Shown: positions 1 through 8,154 of the stretch, in pieces
Position numbering within the stretch: position 1 is the stretch's first letter
Layout: each line of letters starts with the position of its first letter
Assembly: GCF_900103445.1 (NCBI RefSeq)
Contig: NZ_FNHS01000009.1
Span: forward strand, 223,397 to 287,396
Length of the DNA: 64,000 bases
From: Methylobacterium phyllostachyos
Lineage (GTDB): Bacteria; Pseudomonadota; Alphaproteobacteria; Rhizobiales; Beijerinckiaceae
Direction of reading: 5' to 3'
Position numbers and translations under genes: made by a program
The notes under the pieces: generated by a model
What the model saw: only the letters and a program-made list of their open reading frames with translations
Database searches by the model: none
What the model was told of the DNA's origin: nothing

Positions 1-2429
1 ACGAGGTCGGCGATGCGGATCTCGCCCTTTAGCGCCCGCTCGATCGCCGCCGTGATGCGCTTCGTCCGGCGGGTTTCATCCTCATCCCGTTCGAAGGCGC
101 GGGAAATGAAGATCGTGTCGAGGGCGAAGCCGTCGGTCGTGGTGAAGATCTGGGCGTCGACGATGTTGCTGCCCGCCGCCGCGCAGGCGCCGGTGATGAT
201 GGCGAGCAGACGCGGATGGTCCGGCGAGTAGATCGTGATCTCGGTCACGCCCCGCACGGGGTCGAGGGCGACGTCGGTGGCGCTGGTGCGGCCGTCGCTC
301 AGGGCCTCGCGCAGGAACATCGCGTTCTTGAGCTGGCGTGTGCCGTCGACCTTCAGCCAGTAGGCCTGCCCGTGCCGGGCCGCGTAGGCGTCGAACTCCT
401 CCGAGGCCCACCCGGGCAGCCGCTCGCGCAGGCCCATCTGGACGAGGCGCACCCGGTCGGTGCGGGCGATCTCGGAATGGCCGCCCGAGAGGAACACCTC
501 GGTCTCGTCGTACAGGGTGCGGATCAGCGTACCTTTCCAGGCCGTCCAGACGCCGGGGCCGACCGCCGTGATGTCGGCCACCGTCAGGATGGTCAGGAGC
601 TTCAGGCGCTCCAGGGTCTGCACGCTCGCGGCGAAACGCTCGATCGTCTTGGCGTCCGAGAGGTCGCGGCTCTGCGCCGTCATCGACATCAGCAGGTGGT
701 GCTCGACGAGCCAGCGCACCGTCTCGGTCTCGGCCTGGTTCAGGCCGAAGCGCGGGCAGAGCTTTTCCGCGATGGCGGCGCCCGCGATGGAATGGTCCTC
801 CGGCCGGCCTTTGGCGATGTCGTGCAGCAGGATCGCGACGTAGAGCGCCGTGCGATTATGGATCGTGTGCACGAGGCGCGAGACCAGCGGGTAGGTCTCC
901 TGGCTCCGGCCGGATTCGATGTCGGCCAGCACGCCGACCGTGCGCAGCAGGTGCTCGTCCACCGTGAAGTGGTGGTACATGTTGAACTGCATCATCGCGA
1001 CGATGCGACCGAAATCCGGGATGAACCGGCCGAGCACCCCCGCCTCGTTCATCTCGCGCAGGGCCTCCTCGGGGGCGTTGCGGGAGGTGAGGATGTCGAG
1101 GAACAGGCGATTGGCCTCCGGATCCCCGCGCAGTGACGGGTTGACGAGCCGCAGCGAGCGGTTGGCGAGGCGCTTGGCGTCCGGGTGGATCGCGAGGTTG
1201 TGCCGGTCGGCGAGCCAGAACAGGCGGATCAGGTTCGTAGGATCGCGCTCGAAGGCGTCCTCTGCGCGCAGGTTGACCCGGCCGTGGTCGATCCAGAAAT
1301 CCTCCGCCTCCATGGCGGTGGCGCGGAACCGGTCGCGGAACCGGCCGATCCAGCGGTCGAGCACCGGCGTGCGCTTGGCGTGGCGCGCCTCCAGCTCCGC
1401 GCAGACGATGGCGGTGAGGTCGCCGACATCCTTCGCGAAGCGGAAATACGCCTTCATGAAGCGCTCGACGCCCGAGAGGCCGCCACGGGGCTCGTAGCCG
1501 AATCGCTCGGCGATCCGCGGCTGCAGGCCGAAGGACAGGCGCTCTTCCGCACGCTTCGTCACGAAGTGCATGTGGCAGCGCACCCGCCACAGGAACTCCT
1601 CGCAGCGCTCGAACAGCGCGTATTCCTCCGGGGTGAACAGGCCGGCGCTGACGAGCTCGGCCTGATCGCGCACCCGGTAGGTGTACTTGGCGATCCAGAA
1701 CAGGGTGTTGAGGTCGCGCAGGCCGCCTTTGCCGTCCTTGACGTTGGGCTCCACGAGGTAGCGCGACGAGCCGGCCTTCGAAACGCGCAGGTCGCGTTCG
1801 CGCAGCTTCGCCTCAACGAACTCGGCGGCCGAGCCGACCACCAGTTCCATGTCGAAGCGCGTCACCAACTCCTCGAACAGGATCCGCGAGCCGAACAGGA
1901 AGCGCGCCTCCAGAAGGGATGTGCGGATCGTCATGTCGGCCCGCGCCTCGCGCAGGCACTCCTCGACGGAGCGGGTCGCGTGGCCGACCTTCAGCTTCAG
2001 GTCCCACAGCACGTAGAGCATCGCCTCGACGACGCTCTCCGACCAAGCCGTCTGCTTGTAGGGCAGCAGGAACAGCAGATCGATGTCCGAGCCCGGCGCC
2101 ATTGTGCCCCGCCCGTAGCCGCCGGTGGCGACCACGGCGAGCTGCTCGCCGGTGGAGGGGTTGTCGTTGGGGTAGAGCCGCCAGACCACGGCGTCGTGGA
2201 TCGCCCGGACCACCGCGTCGGTGAGATTCGAGAGCGTCTGGGCGCAGCGCAGGCCGTTGCGATCCCTGAGAAGCTGGGCCTCGGCGGCGCGGTGGCCCTC
2301 CTCGATCACCCGGCGCAGCTCGGGCACGAGGGCGGCGCGGAGCTTGGTGGGCTCGCGGGCCTCGCGGTCGAGGTTTTCTAGGACCGTGGCAAGGGCGGCG
2401 ACGGGATCGAACATGGCTCCCGTTAGCAT
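1..2429 (-). CDS. glnD: [protein-PII] uridylyltransferase, 3' end cut by the window edge
   Basis: This is the bifunctional enzyme that adds UMP to PII and removes it in response to glutamine, and so controls nitrogen assimilation. About 800 residues are present. The nucleotidyltransferase motif GGYGRGTMAPGSDIDLLFL lies near residue 98. The HD-domain motif LLHDIAKGRPEDH lies near residue 530. One ACT domain (VTEITIYSPDHPRLLAIITG) lies near residue 720. The second ACT domain expected in a protein of about 930 residues falls beyond base 1. Two in-frame ATGs, at 2429 and 2414, could start it. The upstream one has a GGGA about five bases ahead, and the choice is not settled. The gene follows the TAXI receptor gene on the same strand after about 57 bp. 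Confidence 0.95.
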   Translation of the reverse strand, partial: MLTGAMFDPVAALATVLENLDREAREPTKLRAALVPELRRVIEEGHRAAEAQLLRDRNGLRCAQTLSNLTDAVVRAIHDAVVWRLYPNDNPSTGEQLAVVATGGYGRGTMAPGSDIDLLFLLPYKQTAWSESVVEAMLYVLWDLKLKVGHATRSVEECLREARADMTIRTSLLEARFLFGSRILFEELVTRFDMELVVGSAAEFVEAKLRERDLRVSKAGSSRYLVEPNVKDGKGGLRDLNTLFWIAKYTYRVRDQAELVSAGLFTPEEYALFERCEEFLWRVRCHMHFVTKRAEERLSFGLQPRIAERFGYEPRGGLSGVERFMKAYFRFAKDVGDLTAIVCAELEARHAKRTPVLDRWIGRFRDRFRATAMEAEDFWIDHGRVNLRAEDAFERDPTNLIRLFWLADRHNLAIHPDAKRLANRSLRLVNPSLRGDPEANRLFLDILTSRNAPEEALREMNEAGVLGRFIPDFGRIVAMMQFNMYHHFTVDEHLLRTVGVLADIESGRSQETYPLVSRLVHTIHNRTALYVAILLHDIAKGRPEDHSIAGAAIAEKLCPRFGLNQAETETVRWLVEHHLLMSMTAQSRDLSDAKTIERFAASVQTLERLKLLTILTVADITAVGPGVWTAWKGTLIRTLYDETEVFLSGGHSEIARTDRVRLVQMGLRERLPGWASEEFDAYAARHGQAYWLKVDGTRQLKNAMFLREALSDGRTSATDVALDPVRGVTEITIYSPDHPRLLAIITGACAAAGSNIVDAQIFTTTDGFALDTIFISRAFERDEDETRRTKRITAAIERALKGEIRIADL

Positions 2430-2486
2430 GATATCCCTACGCCGCCAGCCATGCGGCGATGCGGAACACGCTGGCGGCGTTAGTCA

Positions 2487-4019
2487 CTACTCCGCGGCCG
2501 GCAGGTCGAGGGCTAGGAGTCGCGCCGTCCGGCTGCGGGTGGTCCTGCGCGTCTCCGCCTGATCGGTCTGTCGCCGGGCATCGGCGATGGCCGCGTGAAC
2601 CCCATCCACCGCCAGGATCAGCGCGCTCACCGTGCGGGTATCGATGCTGCGCTCCCGGGCATAGCAGACGACGTCGGCCACAAGCTCGTCGGTCTCAATC
2701 GCAAGCGCGTCGAGCGCCTCGCTCTGCGTCGCCGCGCGCACCTCGCGCATGATGGCGAGCAGCCGGTCGAGAACGAAGTCGACCCGCTCCCGGCGCTTGC
2801 GGGCAAGCCGCTGACCGAGCCACGCGAAGCCGGAGCCGATCGTGCCGCCGAAGAAGGCGAACAGGTAAATGTAGTCCTCGTAACGATCGAGGAAGGTCTG
2901 CTGCTCGCGCTCGAAATAGTCGACTGCGCCGGGGTGGTTGGGAAGGCGCGCCGAGGTCGCCGCCACCGTCGTGTCGAAGTCGGGGGCCTTCATCAGCTTG
3001 GCGACCGGGGCCGCGGCGGCGAGGCGCGAGCGCCACTCGAACAGGTGCTGGGTCGCCGAGGCCACCGCGACCCGGCTCACCGTGCCCCGCGCCATCAGGC
3101 GGTAGGAGGCGCCGACGGTCTTGATCTCCTCGTCCGGGCGCTTCGGACGCCCGCCGAATGTGCCGGCCGGGATGGTCACCGATTGCAGTTCGGGGAAGCG
3201 CTGCAGGATGGCGTCCCCGTCGGGAATCGAGACGAAGCCGATCTTGCGCTCCGGCGAACCCAGCTCGACGGCGTGCACCACCGCGCCGGCCGTCTTCGAG
3301 GCGGGACTGGCGATCACCGCGACCGCATCGACGCGCTTGTCGTTGAGCGCGGCTGTCACCTCTCCGACCTTCAGCGGCACCACCACGACGTGGCCCGCCT
3401 CCGCCTCCTCAACTGCTGCACCGCCCTCGGGCACCGCCTCGGCCCGGTTCTCCGGCACGAGGTCGTAGAAAGAGAGCAGGTTCGTCAGAAAGGGCAGGTC
3501 GGCGCTGTGGCGCACCACAATGCCGAGGCGCTTGCGCGTCAGGGCGGGGATGTCGTCGATATCGGCCGCCTCCGGCGCCGCGATGACGAGGGCCTCGTCG
3601 TGAAGGATCGCCAGCGTCAGGCCGTTCTCGGGCAGGAACACGTCCGGCCGGACAACGGCGAGGTCGGCCTTGTTCCGCTGGAGCGCCATCGCGCTGTCGC
3701 GGACGTCGCCGTAGCGCACGACCTTGAGGCGCACATCTTCGCGAGCCCGGTCGAGCGCGCTGGCATAGGCCTCGATCAGCGCGGCTTCGGGCCCGTCCTG
3801 GGGGCCGACTGCCACCGTGAGCGTGTTCGGACGCGACAGATAGACGATCGCCGCTGCGACCGCAGCCAGGCCCAGGGCCACGAGGACCAGGAGCCATTCG
3901 CGCCGCATCAGAGACGCCACCAAAGCGTGGAGGCGCTGCCGCCACCGGGGTCGCGGACGATCGGGCGAGGGACGGTGGTTCGGGCCATGGCCGAGCCTGT
4001 CGCGTTGCGCGCGTTCCAT
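2487..4019 (-). CDS. membrane-anchored TAXI-family TRAP solute receptor
   Basis: The protein has about 510 residues. A basic N-terminus and a membrane segment (LLVLVALGLAAVAAAIVYL) are followed by a TAXI-type solute-binding domain (starting near PNTLTVAVGPQDGPEAALIE). A second membrane segment (YLFAFFGGTIGSGFAWL) precedes a basic, probably cytoplasmic C-terminal domain. Classical TAXI receptors are soluble periplasmic proteins next to DctQM membrane subunits. Here there is no transporter partner nearby, and two membrane anchors flank the sensor, so a receptor or regulatory role is as likely as transport. The frame is open up to 4076, but that start would overlap the divergent recX start, so the ATG at 4019 is preferred. 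No clear Shine-Dalgarno is visible at either site. Confidence 0.75.
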   Translation of the reverse strand: MERAQRDRLGHGPNHRPSPDRPRPRWRQRLHALVASLMRREWLLVLVALGLAAVAAAIVYLSRPNTLTVAVGPQDGPEAALIEAYASALDRAREDVRLKVVRYGDVRDSAMALQRNKADLAVVRPDVFLPENGLTLAILHDEALVIAAPEAADIDDIPALTRKRLGIVVRHSADLPFLTNLLSFYDLVPENRAEAVPEGGAAVEEAEAGHVVVVPLKVGEVTAALNDKRVDAVAVIASPASKTAGAVVHAVELGSPERKIGFVSIPDGDAILQRFPELQSVTIPAGTFGGRPKRPDEEIKTVGASYRLMARGTVSRVAVASATQHLFEWRSRLAAAAPVAKLMKAPDFDTTVAATSARLPNHPGAVDYFEREQQTFLDRYEDYIYLFAFFGGTIGSGFAWLGQRLARKRRERVDFVLDRLLAIMREVRAATQSEALDALAIETDELVADVVCYARERSIDTRTVSALILAVDGVHAAIADARRQTDQAETRRTTRSRTARLLALDLPAAE

Positions 4020-4063
4020 ACCCAAGTCATGGAACGCAAACCTGTCGAGATCGTGAAGAACCG

Positions 4064-4660
4064 GTGAAACGAACATTCGTTGCAGGATCCGGGCCGGGGG
4101 CCCCGAACGCCGCGGCTCCGCCCCCGAAGCCGGTCAGCCCGACCTGGCTCGAACGGTCGGCGCTGCACTACCTCGAGCGCTATAGCGCCTCCACCGAGAT
4201 GCTGCGCCGAACCCTGGCGCGGCGCGTGGAGAAGCGGGCACGGCTGCGCGGCGAGGACCCCGCGGCCTTCGCCGAGATGATCGCCGCCACGGTGGCGCGG
4301 GCGGTCTCGGCCGGCCTCGTGGACGATGCGCGCTTCACCGAGACCCGCGTCGCCACTTTGCGCCGTCGCGGCACGTCCAGTCGGGGCGTCTCGGCCAAGC
4401 TCGCCGCCAAGGGCGTTCCGCGCGACGTGGTCGAGGCGGCCATGCAGGCCGAGCGCGATGCTGTACCGGATGGGCAGGCGGCCGACATCGAGGACCAGGC
4501 CGCCCAGGCCTACGCCAAGCGGCGGCGGCTCGGGCCGTATCGCCGGCCGGACCAGCGGGCCGCGTACCGCGACCGGGATCTCGCCGCGATGGCCCGGGCC
4601 GGGTTCGCTTACACCCTCGCGCGGCGGGTGGTGGATGCAGAGGTGGACGAGCCGGAGTGA
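4064..4660 (+). CDS. recX: RecX-family regulator of RecA
   Basis: RecX proteins bind RecA filaments and block their growth, limiting recombination and SOS activity. The 198-residue product begins with a GTG codon. It has the helical repeat pattern of the family: ALHYLERYSASTEMLRRTL, then GLVDDARFTETRVATLRRRG, then VSAKLAAKGVPRDVVEAAM. Its length is in the usual range for alphaproteobacterial RecX. It is divergent from the TAXI receptor gene and lies just upstream of the radical-SAM/UdgX pair. This places three DNA-repair genes in a row ahead of polA. Confidence 0.85.
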   Translation: MKRTFVAGSGPGAPNAAAPPPKPVSPTWLERSALHYLERYSASTEMLRRTLARRVEKRARLRGEDPAAFAEMIAATVARAVSAGLVDDARFTETRVATLRRRGTSSRGVSAKLAAKGVPRDVVEAAMQAERDAVPDGQAADIEDQAAQAYAKRRRLGPYRRPDQRAAYRDRDLAAMARAGFAYTLARRVVDAEVDEPE

Positions 4661-4738
4661 TAAGGGTGCGGCATCGCGACCTGGGGTGAGAAGCGGCGCG
4701 CCCTTGCACCTTTGGCCGTGTTGTTCATTGTCTGTTCG

Positions 4739-5950
4739 ATGGACGAGACCCTCGCCAAGAAACTGCGCATCCTGGCCGATGCCGCGAAGTACGATGCCTC
4801 CTGCGCGTCCTCGGCCGCGCCGAAGCGCGCCGCCGGCAAGGACGGTCTTGGGTCCACGACCGGCGCAGGGATCTGCCACGCCTACACGCCGGATGGGCGC
4901 TGCGTCTCGCTGCTGAAGATCCTGCTGACCAACTGGTGCCTGTTCGACTGCGCCTATTGCATCAACCGCCGCTCCTCGAACGTGCGGCGGGCGAAGTTCT
5001 CGGTCGAAGAGGTCGTGAATCTCACCCTCAATTTCTACAAGCGCAACTACATCGAGGGCCTGTTCCTGTCCTCGGGCATCATCAAGTCGCCCGACCACAC
5101 GATGGAGCTGCTGACCCGGGTGGCGAAATCGCTGCGGCGCGACCATGGCTTTGCCGGCTACATCCACCTGAAGTCGATCCCTGAGGCGAGCCCCTGGCTG
5201 ATCGAGGAGGCCGGCCTTTATGCGGACCGGCTCTCGATCAACGTCGAACTGCCTACCGAGGCGAGCCTGCAGCAGTTGGCCCCCGAGAAGGATGGCGCCG
5301 CGATCCAGGGCGCCATGGCGCAGATTGGCGAGCGCATCGTGCAGGCCAAGGCCGAGAAGCGGCGCTTCTCGCCGGCCGGGCATTCGACGCAGGTGATCGT
5401 CGGTGCGGATGCCACTACCGACGAGGCGCTGATCCGCAAGAGCGCGCTGCTCTACGGCAGCGTCGGTTTGAAGCGGGTCTATTACTCGGCCTTTAGCCCG
5501 ATCCCGGATGGCTCGGCGATCCTGCCGCCGAAGCCGCCGCCGTTGCAGCGGGAGCACCGGCTGTATCAGGCTGATTGGCTGCTGCGATATTACGAGTTCA
5601 CCCCCGACGAGGTCGCCGATGCCTCGGAGGGCGGCATGCTCGCCCTCGACATCGATCCGAAGCTCGCCTGGGCGCTCAAGCACCGCGAAAAGTTTCCCGT
5701 CGACGTGAACAAGGCCGATCGGGAATGGCTGCTGCGGGTGCCGGGGCTCGGCGCCCGGGCGGTCGACAAGATCGTGAAGGCCCGCCGCCACGCGACTCTG
5801 CGCCTGGACGATGTCGCTCGGCTGACATCGGGACTGAAGCGGGCGCGGCCGTTCCTGGTCGCGGCCGACCACAGGCCGGTGGGGCTCACCGACCGGCTGG
5901 ATTTGCGCACGCGGCTGGTCGAGCCTGCGACGCAGCTGAGCCTGTTTTGA
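4739..5950 (+). CDS. putative DNA modification/repair radical SAM protein
   Basis: This 403-residue protein carries a radical-SAM [4Fe-4S] motif of the form C67-x3-C71-x2-C74 (NWCLFDCAYCINRR). Near its C-terminus is a helix-hairpin-helix element (LLRVPGLGARAVDKIVKARR), a common DNA-binding unit. This architecture matches the family annotated as putative DNA modification/repair radical SAM protein, distantly related to spore photoproduct lyase. The ATG at 4739 is chosen over a TTG at 4712 because the family-like sequence MDETLAKKLRIL begins there. Its stop overlaps the next ATG (TGATG), so it is translationally coupled to the UdgX-family gene. The substrate lesion is unknown. Confidence 0.85.
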   Translation: MDETLAKKLRILADAAKYDASCASSAAPKRAAGKDGLGSTTGAGICHAYTPDGRCVSLLKILLTNWCLFDCAYCINRRSSNVRRAKFSVEEVVNLTLNFYKRNYIEGLFLSSGIIKSPDHTMELLTRVAKSLRRDHGFAGYIHLKSIPEASPWLIEEAGLYADRLSINVELPTEASLQQLAPEKDGAAIQGAMAQIGERIVQAKAEKRRFSPAGHSTQVIVGADATTDEALIRKSALLYGSVGLKRVYYSAFSPIPDGSAILPPKPPPLQREHRLYQADWLLRYYEFTPDEVADASEGGMLALDIDPKLAWALKHREKFPVDVNKADREWLLRVPGLGARAVDKIVKARRHATLRLDDVARLTSGLKRARPFLVAADHRPVGLTDRLDLRTRLVEPATQLSLF

Positions 5951-7431
5951 TGGAGGCTGGAACCTCGCCACTCCCTCCCCCCTCTGCGGTGGGAGGGGAT
6001 GCGTGTCGGGCGCGCGCCATCACCTTACGCCCCGGCGCCGATCTCGACGGTTTCCGCAAGGCCGTCCGAAGCCTCGTCGCGCAGGACATCCCGCCCGAGG
6101 CCGTGACGTGGTCGGTGACGGACGCGCCCGGTCTCTTCGGTATGGAAGGGGAGGGGACGCCCGCCCCACCGCTCGCCCTGCCCAAACCCGTCGCCGCCCT
6201 GATCCCGCAGGTGATCCCCCACCGCGATCCGGAGCGTTATGGCCTGCTCTACGCCCTGATCTGGCGCGTCTGCCACGGCGAGCGGCATCTGATGGAGGTG
6301 GGCAGCGATCCGCTGGTCCACCGCCTGCACCGGATGGCGAAGGCGATCGGGCGTGACCTCCACAAGATGCACGCCTTCCTGCGCTTCCGCCGGGCTGAAG
6401 ACAGCGGCGGCGAGCACTACGTCGCGTGGTTCGAGCCCGATCACCACATTCTGGAGGCGGCGGCGCCGTTCTTCGTCAGCCGTTTCCGCGGCATGCGCTG
6501 GTCGATCCTGACGCCGGACGGCTCGGCGCATTGGGACACGGAGACCCTGACCTTCGGCCCTCCGGGCGATCGCGCGGAGCTGCCCGAGGGCGATGGCTTC
6601 GAGGCCGGCTGGCAGACCTACTACGAGAGCACGTTCAACCCGGCCCGCACCAACCTCAAGGCCATGCGGGCCGAGATGCCCAAGAAGTATTGGCACAATA
6701 TGCCGGAGACCGCCGCGATCCCGGCCCTGGTCCGGGCGGCGGCCGGGCGCACCGAAGCGATGATCGAGAGGGAGCCGACCTTGCCCACACGCCGCGAACC
6801 CGCCCGCGCCGTCGCCGCGATGGCCGACCAAGACCCCAAAAACCTCGACGAACTGAACGCGATCATCCGCCGGACCGAGCCGCTGGTGCCGGGCGCGACC
6901 CAGGCGGTGCTCGGCGAGGGCCCGGTCGGCGCCACCATCGCCTTTGTGGGCGAGCAGCCGGGCGATCAGGAGGACCGGCAGGGCCGTCCCTTCGTCGGGC
7001 CGGCGGGGCAGCTCCTCTCCCGCGCCATGGCGGAGGCCGGGATCGACCGGGGGGCGAGCTACCTCACGAATGCGGTCAAGCATTTCAAGTTCGAGGAGCG
7101 CGGCAAGCGCCGCATCCACCAGAAGCCGACGGCCGGCGAGGTCAGCCACTATCGTTGGTGGCTCGATCGGGAACTGGAGTTCGTCGCCCCGAAGCTCGTG
7201 GTGGCGCTGGGCGCGACGGCCGTGCTGGCGCTGACCGGCAAGGCGGTGCCGATCACCCGCGCCCGCGGCCCGTTCCGCTTCGAGCGGCACGACAACCGCT
7301 TCCAGGGCTTCATCACGGTCCACCCGTCCTACCTGCTGCGCCTGCCCGACGAGGCGAAGGAGGAGGCTTACGCGGCCTTCGTGGATGACCTGCGCCGGGT
7401 GGAGGCGCTGGGGCAAGAGCTCGCGGCGTGA
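5950..7431 (+). CDS. udgX: UdgX-family uracil-DNA binding protein with N-terminal DUF4130 domain
   Basis: The 493-residue protein has two parts. An N-terminal DUF4130-like domain spans roughly residues 25-270. A family-4-like uracil-DNA glycosylase fold spans roughly residues 285-490. The glycosylase part shows GEQPGDQED (334-342), PFVGPAGQLL, and the UdgX-specific loop KRRIH at residues 386-390. It ends with HPSYLLRLPD. In characterised UdgX, the loop histidine forms a covalent bond with the sugar after uracil removal, so His390 is the predicted equivalent. The gene overlaps the upstream radical-SAM stop by one base. The first 20 or so residues (SPLPPPSAVGGDA) come from a palindromic repeat, so the ancestral start may lie downstream. 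Confidence 0.9.
   Translation: MEAGTSPLPPPSAVGGDACRARAITLRPGADLDGFRKAVRSLVAQDIPPEAVTWSVTDAPGLFGMEGEGTPAPPLALPKPVAALIPQVIPHRDPERYGLLYALIWRVCHGERHLMEVGSDPLVHRLHRMAKAIGRDLHKMHAFLRFRRAEDSGGEHYVAWFEPDHHILEAAAPFFVSRFRGMRWSILTPDGSAHWDTETLTFGPPGDRAELPEGDGFEAGWQTYYESTFNPARTNLKAMRAEMPKKYWHNMPETAAIPALVRAAAGRTEAMIEREPTLPTRREPARAVAAMADQDPKNLDELNAIIRRTEPLVPGATQAVLGEGPVGATIAFVGEQPGDQEDRQGRPFVGPAGQLLSRAMAEAGIDRGASYLTNAVKHFKFEERGKRRIHQKPTAGEVSHYRWWLDRELEFVAPKLVVALGATAVLALTGKAVPITRARGPFRFERHDNRFQGFITVHPSYLLRLPDEAKEEAYAAFVDDLRRVEALGQELAA
5971..5999. repeat. GC-rich palindromic repeat at the 5' end of udgX
   Basis: The arms CCCTCCC (5973-5979) and GGGAGGG (5991-5997) can pair around an 11-base loop. The left part closely matches the repeat starting near 46101 (shared ctccctcccc and ctctgcgg blocks). 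A copy of this family therefore appears to have been absorbed into the start of the udgX coding region. Confidence 0.6.
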
Positions 7432-7492
7432 TCCTCTGCGTCCCGCGATTCTGTTATGCTGACGGGCGCCGATTCGCTCCAGTTCCGTCGCC

Positions 7493-7789
7493 ATGGATAA
7501 GCTCGCTGCCCTCGACATCCTGCGCGCCAACGAGGCGGAGCTGCGCCGTCGCGGGGTGCTGCATGCGGCGCTGTTTGGTTCGGTCGCTCGCGGCGAGGCG
7601 GGGGCGGATAGTGATCTTGATGTGATGATCGACATCGATGCGCCGGTCGTTGGCGGTGTCTATGGCTATGTCGGGCTCTGCCACTTCATCGATGATCTAT
7701 TTCCGATCCGGGTCGATGTGGCGAACCGGGCGGCCTTGAAGGATCGGGTCCGCACGCGGGCCGAGCGTGATGCCGTTTTCGCCTTCTGA
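7493..7789 (+). CDS. MNT-type nucleotidyltransferase, putative antitoxin
   Basis: This 98-residue protein has the minimal nucleotidyltransferase signature GSVARGEAGADSDLDVMID, with the GS, RG and paired Asp residues intact. In HepT-MntA systems, the MNT protein neutralises its HEPN partner, in characterised cases by AMPylating it. The 3' end overlaps the next gene by about 20 bp, the usual arrangement for such pairs. The ATG at 7493 follows a short gap after udgX. Function as an antitoxin is inferred from family and context. A stand-alone nucleotidyltransferase is the alternative. Confidence 0.8.
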   Translation: MDKLAALDILRANEAELRRRGVLHAALFGSVARGEAGADSDLDVMIDIDAPVVGGVYGYVGLCHFIDDLFPIRVDVANRAALKDRVRTRAERDAVFAF

Positions 7790-8132
7790 GCGCGAGCGCA
7801 CCGCCTGCGCCGACATCGTCGTCAACGCGGAGCGCGCCGCTCGCTTCGTGGCGGGGTTCACGCTGGAGACTTTTGGTGCGGACGAGCGCACGCACTTCGC
7901 GGTCGTGCGCTGCCTGGAGATCGTCTCGGAGGCGAGCCGCCGATTGAGCGCCGAGACGAAGGCCCGGTATCCCGACGTGCCGTGGCGACAGATCGCGGAT
8001 GCCGGCAATGTCTATCGCCACAGCTACCACCGGGTGACGCTGGACATCGTCTGGCTGACCGTCCACCACGAATTGCCCGTTCTCGTCGCGGCCTGCCGCG
8101 CCGAGCTGGACCGCGCCGCGCCCGACCCCTGA
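7770..8132 (+). CDS. HepT-like (DUF86) HEPN protein, putative toxin
   Basis: The 120-residue helical protein has the C-terminal DUF86 pattern (YPDVPWRQIADAGNVYRHSY, then VWLTVHHELPVL). Canonical HepT toxins use an RNxxxHxY motif as the RNase or AMPylation site. Here the aligned segment reads G79-N-V-Y-R83-H84-S-Y86, so the leading arginine is replaced by glycine. Another Arg sits directly before His. A GTG at 7767 and the ATG at 7770 are both possible starts. It forms a pair with the upstream MNT gene through overlap. Toxin activity is uncertain because of the altered motif. Confidence 0.75.
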   Translation: MPFSPSERERTACADIVVNAERAARFVAGFTLETFGADERTHFAVVRCLEIVSEASRRLSAETKARYPDVPWRQIADAGNVYRHSYHRVTLDIVWLTVHHELPVLVAACRAELDRAAPDP

Positions 8133-8154
8133 TCGCCCCGAGCCGCCCGAGCCC

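Noticed and set aside
216..1136. Long plus-strand open frame opposite glnD
   Set aside because: It is a GC-rich shadow with Arg/Gly/Ala/Val-heavy translation and no family match, while glnD on the other strand is unambiguous.
2595..4067. 490-codon open frame opposite the TAXI receptor
   Set aside because: High GC gives long antisense frames; the translation has no domain and the minus-strand gene has clear membrane and binding segments.
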